DNA of 64,000 bases from Spirodela intermedia. Its lineage: Eukaryota; Streptophyta; Magnoliopsida; Alismatales; Araceae. Below, in pieces: positions 60,601 to 64,000 of the stretch; the stretch's first letter is position 1, and every line of letters begins with the position of its first letter. The stretch is from contig LR746272.1 of assembly GCA_902729315.2 (NCBI GenBank), positions 3,568,035 through 3,632,034 of the forward strand, given 5' to 3'. The position numbers were made by a program, and so were the translations under genes. A model generated the notes under the pieces. The model saw only the letters and a list, made by a program, of their open reading frames with translations, had not been told where the DNA came from and searched no databases.

Positions 60601-61243
60601 GATTTTTTGCCTCAGATTCAACTCTTCAAGCTTTGTGAAACCAATATGCATATGTAATATTCTACAAGTAGCCTAGTACGATAGTGGGCTTGAGTGGGTA
60701 ATGTACAGTGGTCCCTTCCTCACAACACCATGAAGAGAGAATAGCAAGATAAAGGAGTAAGAAAAGATAGAAGAGAAATTGTCCTGTGTTAGTTTGGTAG
60801 CTAGGTATCAGCGGTAACGTTTGGTAACTTGCTCCTTTTTTTTTATTTCTAATTTATTTTAAATGTTTAGTACTACCCAAATTCCGTTTGGAAATGATCA
60901 TTTTCCATCTTTCATGTTGTTTTCCTTGCCCTGATTCTCTTTTCTGTACTTCTATGTTGGATTTTGCCACTAGCAAATCCTTTCTTTTCATAGTTTACCC
61001 ACTTCTTTCTCGAGTTGACATTGTATCTCAAATGGCCAAATCTGAGCATATCACTGCATTGCTTTGTTGAAGTTTCTGCTTTCCATTGTATTTTTGTTCT
61101 TCTCTTTCAATGTAAGTTCACCGGAGTGCGTGATTTATCTATTTTTGTAGATTTTACTTGAAGATGTAATGAAAGCGATGCGTCTAAAATCTTTTGATTA
61201 TCGGGTTCTTCATCTTCTTTTGTATCAATTGAGGGATGAGCAG
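45682..61243 (+). CDS. Conserved plant protein of unknown function, nine exons, C-terminus not found
   Basis: Nine exons join in phase at GT-AG sites: 45682-45801, 48985-49047, 49127-49175, 53766-53908, 54983-55084, 55182-55277, 55409-55503, 55593-55674 and 61151-61243, giving 281 codons. I recognise the family from its blocks but know no established name or function. Exon 1 has METLRKLERVQGMLSFMQAR and SDRFLAEFLLFL. Exon 2 has INLEKACHLVNEHLAK, exon 4 ends GLHAMQRANSTLEDF, and exon 5 has CRSYFMFHGMEAED then FRFLPVLSFTESYIYQ. Exon 7 has SFDPLIFFLEQHGLLTER and exon 9 EDVMKAMRLKSFDYRVLHLL. No signal peptide or membrane segment is seen. In relatives, as I recall them, another ~100 residues follow; I could not find them before 64000, so the gene either continues past the window or is broken. 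Introns 1 (3.2 kb), 3 (4.6 kb, copia B) and 8 (5.5 kb, gypsy) are large. Upstream in-frame codons from 45550 exist, but homology supports the ATG at 45682. Confidence 0.78.
45802..48984. other. Intron 1 of the plus-strand gene
   Basis: A 3.2 kb AT-rich intron between GTAGAG and CCTGCAG splice sites. No transposon domain is visible. Near its 3' end, at 48056-48330, lies a cluster of short palindromic repeats. Confidence 0.7.
48056..48330. repeat. Cluster of palindromic 'CCTTGAATCCACAAGG' units and a duplicated segment
   Basis: Six variants of the unit occur near 48146, 48198, 48231, 48261, 48292 and 48311. The clearest, GCCTTGAATCCACAAGGC (about 48198), is a 6+6 inverted repeat around a 6-base centre. 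Just before them, AGTTGCTTC/GCTGATGGCTCTGACAA sequence near 48070 is repeated near 48124. Confidence 0.75.
49370..49584 (+). repeat. 5' LTR of copia element B
   Basis: 215 bp, TGTTGTCGAGATG to GACTACA. It lacks a stretch of about 17 bases present near the start of the 3' LTR. A TATA-like TATAAATATTGG lies mid-LTR and an AATAAAG signal further on. Confidence 0.93.
49585..49597 (+). other. Primer-binding site of copia element B
   Basis: TGGTATCAGAGCC immediately after the LTR, matching plant initiator Met-tRNA. Confidence 0.93.
49881..50252 (+). pseudogene. Copia element B gag, truncated by internal deletion
   Basis: Open for 124 codons from an ATG 296 bases after the LTR: NLIQWSEYVREVLTRRG, then LIKTWLWGTMIPQITRDFFF and LWEIIHTK. 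At 50250 the sequence jumps to what in element A is about 16858, so the C-terminal gag and zinc knuckle are missing. Confidence 0.85.
50250..51180 (+). pseudogene. Copia element B protease/integrase remnant
   Basis: Contains GSFLIIAGIGDIKLEPL-like protease-end sequence, GAG-pre-integrase, and the DIWGPSSINEIRGNN integrase start. About 100 bases of the integrase core are deleted near 50900 relative to element A. Frames are broken. Confidence 0.75.
51780..52660 (+). pseudogene. Copia element B reverse transcriptase remnant
   Basis: RT blocks in order: DDEMRALAKNQTWDLVELP near 51790, [27 protein letters not shown] from 51997, VYMTLPPGCEGN near 52102, CKLKKSLYGLKQ near 52160, and YVDDIIITGNDEGEIHNL near 52322. 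Stops and frameshifts lie between them. Confidence 0.85.
52800..53282 (+). pseudogene. Copia element B RNase H domain (open frame)
   Basis: 160 codons still open: FTDADCVMIDRRSTSGHLTF, then WRSKKQNVVDRSNAETELR and IYCDNKPAINLVHNPVQHDH, with the end motif FADMLTK. The ancestral SSAE of the active region is changed to SNAE. Only this domain is intact; upstream pol is broken. Confidence 0.85.
53274..53505 (+). repeat. 3' LTR of copia element B
   Basis: 232 bp, directly after the GAGGGGGAG polypurine tract. By eye it differs from the 5' LTR at about 18 of some 195 aligned bases plus the indel, so the insertion is not recent. Confidence 0.93.
58168..58600 (-). pseudogene. Gypsy reverse transcriptase N-terminal fragment
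   Basis: Two frames: DRSINIVPGSRPVNLRPYHY with LQKDEIEKLIQ near 58500-58590, then MNYQALNKVVIPNQYPIPIV with SIFSKLNLKSGYYPIRMK near 58240-58398. These are classic Ty3-gypsy RT blocks; the frame shifts between them and ends before the catalytic YxDD. Confidence 0.88.
59039..59233 (-). pseudogene. Gypsy aspartic protease remnant
   Basis: 64 codons containing GHVVTILIDSGATI, the retroviral-type aspartic protease active-site block DSGA. It lies between the gag-like region and RT, the normal gypsy order. Confidence 0.75.
59813..59827 (-). other. Primer-binding site of the gypsy fragment
   Basis: Reading leftwards, TGGTATCAGAGCC, the initiator Met-tRNA complement. It places the element's 5' LTR immediately to the right, from about 59829. 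Confidence 0.8.
60345..60383. repeat. Perfect 16 bp hairpin in the gypsy LTR region
   Basis: ACGCTTGTCTCATGCT, a 7-base loop GTTGAAG, then AGCATGAGACAAGCGT: perfect complementary arms. A GATTGGACCTTGGGGA block is repeated directly before it (near 60289 and 60330). A T-run follows the right arm. Confidence 0.9.
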
Positions 61244-61934
61244 GTACCTACTTTCTTTGACTTTTGACTTTCAATGTTTGTACTTATTTTGATAGTCTTG
61301 GTGATTTCAAATATTTTGCCTGAATACGATGGTCATTGATTTCATGGGCATGCACTTGAACTGCGTGGTCGAATGTTCACTTGACATTACTAAACTGAAA
61401 TTATTTTCATTGTTTACTATTGAACACTAATATTCTGCTGATTGTTGAGAAAAATATGCTACCTTTGGGTGCAACCCTCATTAAGAAATATATTATTTTA
61501 TGATTAAGAAAAATATGCATTGGGGCTTTCCCACCATCTAGGCCTTCTAAAGCTCCTCTCTGGCCATGCCCCTTGACATCAGTAACTAAATTGGTCATTA
61601 GTGTGATTATGCACTTCCCAATGGTGCTATGTTCTTGGACTGCTGCCGCATTTGCAAAGGCATGTGGGCCAAGCCGAACTTCTGCCACTACAGGAATTTT
61701 TTTTTCTTGTATTTTTGTTGTTTTGAAAGTTTTCTCGTCTCAACCATCCATTTAAATCCTTCGCACTAACATATTTAGATTTTCATCAATGTTTTGATTC
61801 TCCATGTCATTCCATAATATTAAACGTGTTTCGCCCATGATATCATTTATGTGATTTCGTTGTTGCATTTAGATACTGTTTTCGCTAGTTAAAATACAAA
61901 TGTATGATTTATTTTATTAGCTTTTGAATTGTAG

Positions 61935-62159
61935 GATGGACTGATGCTGTGTTTAATTCTAAAGATGTATGCTGTGAATGTTCAATGGCTAATAGCCCAC
62001 TTATAGTTTTCCTACAGATGGTAACTGCAATCCAGAATCTGATAGTTGTCATTGGTGGGAATGGGAAATAAAATGCTTCTCTCAAGATGACTTTCTTAGT
62101 GGAGCTTTTATCTCAGATTATCTGGATGAATTCGATGACTCCTCTAAATTGGATTGCTA
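61935..62159 (+). other. Possible orphan coding exon or exon remnant
   Basis: After a good acceptor (TTTTGAATTGTAG) the sequence reads protein-like in two frames: one with AVFNSKDVCCECSMANSPLI up to about 62020, and another from about 62024 with CHWWEWEIKCFSQDDFLSGA and SDYLDEFDDSSKLDC to a TAG at 62157-62159. Joining them needs a frameshift; the 12 bases between (GTTTTCCTACAG) are too short for an intron. I do not recognise the protein. It lies downstream of exon 9 but does not match the expected continuation of that gene. Confidence 0.3.
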
Positions 62160-63760
62160 GTTTGATAGCGTGCAACTACATGTTATCGAGTATATTTTAC
62201 ATAAAAGGTAGAAAGATGGAACTATGGCAATGAGAACGACAATTCTATATAGATTTTTTTTTCTTTTTCTATTAATAATGGTAGTACCCTTCCTATTTTA
62301 TTCTATAAATCTGTAGCTGTTAGCCTCCTTTTTCCAGAGAGATAGTTGCTCTGGTAATCAAGAGTATCTCCTAATGGTCTCATGGACTGTTATCCTGTTT
62401 CTTTTTTACCCTATTACTCATAACATATCTTAAAAATCCGAAACCATGTGATCTTTCTGAGTTGATTGGGGATGATTGTCTCTAACGGTCCACCTAGTAT
62501 GCCGATGTTGGTCACTTTTGATGTTGGCTGATATGTCGACATTCCACACTCGCTGGAAGGATCTCGATCTCTCTTTGGCATATACAGTATGTTGACTTAG
62601 TTAGGGTTGGATTGAACGTGGGAAAGTCGTCATATCTTCCCTAACCTCAATATCTGACCACGATTACCGATCTGGATCTGGTGTGGGGAACCATTCATGT
62701 ACTTTCATAGAAACCTATGCATCTGAATTACGAAAATCTGTCACACGTGTTTTCTGGCTATATTATGTATGCTGTCTGTTGTAATGCATGTATCTTATGA
62801 AAACTGATACAACAAAATACTTTAAACACCCGTCTGTTCCATAACTGAATAGGCCTCCCTCAAGTTTCAGATTCTGTAAAACAAAAGCCAGCTACTTACT
62901 GTGCGTTTCTTTACATTGGTGTGTTGATCAGTAATCAAGTATGCTTGCTATTTGGTATAGTTCACTTTTTCCCCACTGGAAGGCTTTTTACCAATTCGAA
63001 GGACGAGGATTGGAGAACATTGCTCATTGACAGTCCGCATTTTATGAATGGTTTCCCCATGAACTAGTATCGATGCTATTATAAATCCCACTGCACCGGA
63101 GGACTAAGTAGAATTGTTGTCTTTCATAGATGACAGGCTTTCCTCAGATTTCCTTATATGCTATCAGTCAAGTACCTTCGATAATCTCACATAATTGCTG
63201 TTAGGATTAATAAAAAAGCATAAGCATTTGCTGAATTTGCAGGTAATTCATGCTGTAACAAAAATACTTTGAAATCGCACTCTACTTCAGTAACAAAGTT
63301 TGAAAAGAAATGATTTTATATTCTAGAAAAATTTAACTAGCTCATTGACTGGAAAATATTTTGATCAAAACAATGATAAATATATTAAGATAGACACTTC
63401 AAATTTAATGAATTTCGTTCACTCTCTTTCGCTGGGCCAATTTTCTTGACTAATGTGGTGTCGGAAGCTGCTGCTGACAGCTGAGAGAGACTTATCCAAG
63501 AAAAATAAAAGGAAGAAAAAAGCTACTACTAGCCGTTTTGACATTTCCTCTGTTTTTCTTTCTTTTTTTGTCCTTCATCTCCACATTTCCTCTTCCTTGA
63601 CTCCACCCATACATAACCTTTGCTGCAAAGTTTTCTGTAGTGGACTAGTGACCTCTAAAAAGGTCTTGATCCGATTGAAACTCCTAGAACAATTTAGAAT
63701 CAATCCTATAATATTTGATAGTATAAAATGTAATTGAATTGAATTGATATTATTTGATGT
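62160..63760. other. Region with no feature recognised
   Basis: AT-rich DNA without a supportable gene or transposon domain. It may be further intron of the plus-strand gene if the missing C-terminal exons lie beyond the window. Confidence 0.4.
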
Positions 63761-63764
63761 GATT

Positions 63765-64000
63765 TGTTGGAAATTTGAAGTCATAAAAAAATACTGTAAA
63801 AGACTGAGGGTATTCTGGGACAATTATTTAGCGTTCCTCCCTATATAAGTTTGTTAGAGGTGAATGAATCTTGAGGTAGTCCGCTGTTCTACCCTCTGTC
63901 CTCCATGACATAGGTCATTCTCCTCGTACTTATGTTTTCTCAACATAGTATGAGAGCCAAGTCAGGGTTTCAAACTCTTCTTTGGCATCATTGCAGGTTG
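63765..64000 (+). mobile_element. 5' end of another LTR retrotransposon, cut by the window edge
   Basis: A candidate LTR runs from TGTTGGAAATTTG at about 63765 to CTCAACA at about 63944, with a CTATATAAG TATA-like motif. It is followed by TAGTATGAGAGCC, a three-mismatch version of the Met-tRNA primer-binding site. The next bases (AAGTCAGGGTTTCAAAC) parallel the start of element B after its site (ATTCTAGGGTTTTGAACC). Only the beginning is present. Confidence 0.6.

Larger units (their letters stand above)
58160..60760 (-). mobile_element. Truncated Ty3-gypsy retrotransposon, antisense in intron 8
   Basis: Reading leftwards it has an LTR (from about 59829 rightwards), a Met-tRNA primer-binding site, a gag-like region, aspartic protease and the first part of reverse transcriptase, then stops near 58160. 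Integrase, RNase H and the second LTR are absent to the left. The outer LTR edge near 60760 is an estimate because no second copy is available for comparison. Confidence 0.75.
55675..61150. other. Intron 8 of the plus-strand gene
   Basis: A 5.5 kb intron from GTGTCG to TTTTTGTAG. Positions 55675-57900 have no recognisable feature. The gypsy fragment occupies about 58160-60760, and the remainder is AT-rich intron sequence. Confidence 0.65.

Noticed and set aside
1-64000. CRISPR array, bacterial operon or integrative element
   Set aside because: Nothing in the window is prokaryotic; all repeats are microsatellites, minisatellites or plant retroelement LTRs.

Overview
This 64 kb window is nuclear DNA of a flowering plant. 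The genes have GT-AG introns that are often kilobases long. Three of the five genes belong to plant cell-wall or plant chromatin families, and the spaces between them are filled with decayed Ty1-copia and Ty3-gypsy LTR retrotransposons whose primer-binding sites match initiator Met-tRNA. The first coding exons are GC-rich while introns and intergenic DNA are AT-rich. That gradient is common in monocots and some basal angiosperms, but I cannot name the species from sequence alone.

Layout. (1) 0.3-5.5 kb: two intronless EXORDIUM-like (phosphate-induced protein 1 family) genes on the minus strand, about 3.2 kb apart, each with a TATA box; a tandem duplicate pair. (2) 5.5-15.7 kb: no gene I can name. 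It holds a minisatellite near 8.2-8.6 kb, a degenerate copia reverse transcriptase/RNase H fragment at 10.4-11.9 kb, a pair of related inverted segments at 7.8 and 13.4 kb, and one possible minus-strand coding exon near 15 kb. (3) 15.75-20.08 kb: a 5'-truncated, frameshifted copia element (element A). (4) 21.2-31.8 kb, minus strand: a three-exon gene for an MBD8-like protein (methyl-CpG-binding-like domain plus two C2H2 fingers, about 913 aa). Its 7.8 kb first intron contains a whole decayed copia element (element C) in antisense. (5) 32.8-37.0 kb, minus strand: a complete eight-exon gene for a QUASIMODO2/TSD2-like Golgi methyltransferase (667 aa), placed head-to-tail upstream of the MBD gene. 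(6) 37.0-45.4 kb: upstream DNA with microsatellites, then an AT-rich repeat graveyard with a pair of ~215 bp inverted arms. (7) 45.7-61.2 kb, plus strand: nine phase-consistent exons of a conserved plant protein I cannot name. A copia element with intact 5 bp target-site duplication (element B) lies in intron 3 and a minus-strand gypsy fragment lies in intron 8; the C-terminal exons are not visible. (8) 61.2-64 kb: a possible orphan exon and the start of another LTR element running off the window.

How it fits together. There is no operon or co-functional cluster. The EXORDIUM-like proteins (apoplast, growth-linked) and the QUA2-like enzyme (Golgi pectin synthesis) both concern the cell wall, but their proximity is probably coincidental. 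The dominant theme is intron growth by retrotransposon insertion while reading frames and splice sites stay intact. The exon structures were worked out by joining frames across consensus splice sites, with every junction checked for phase.
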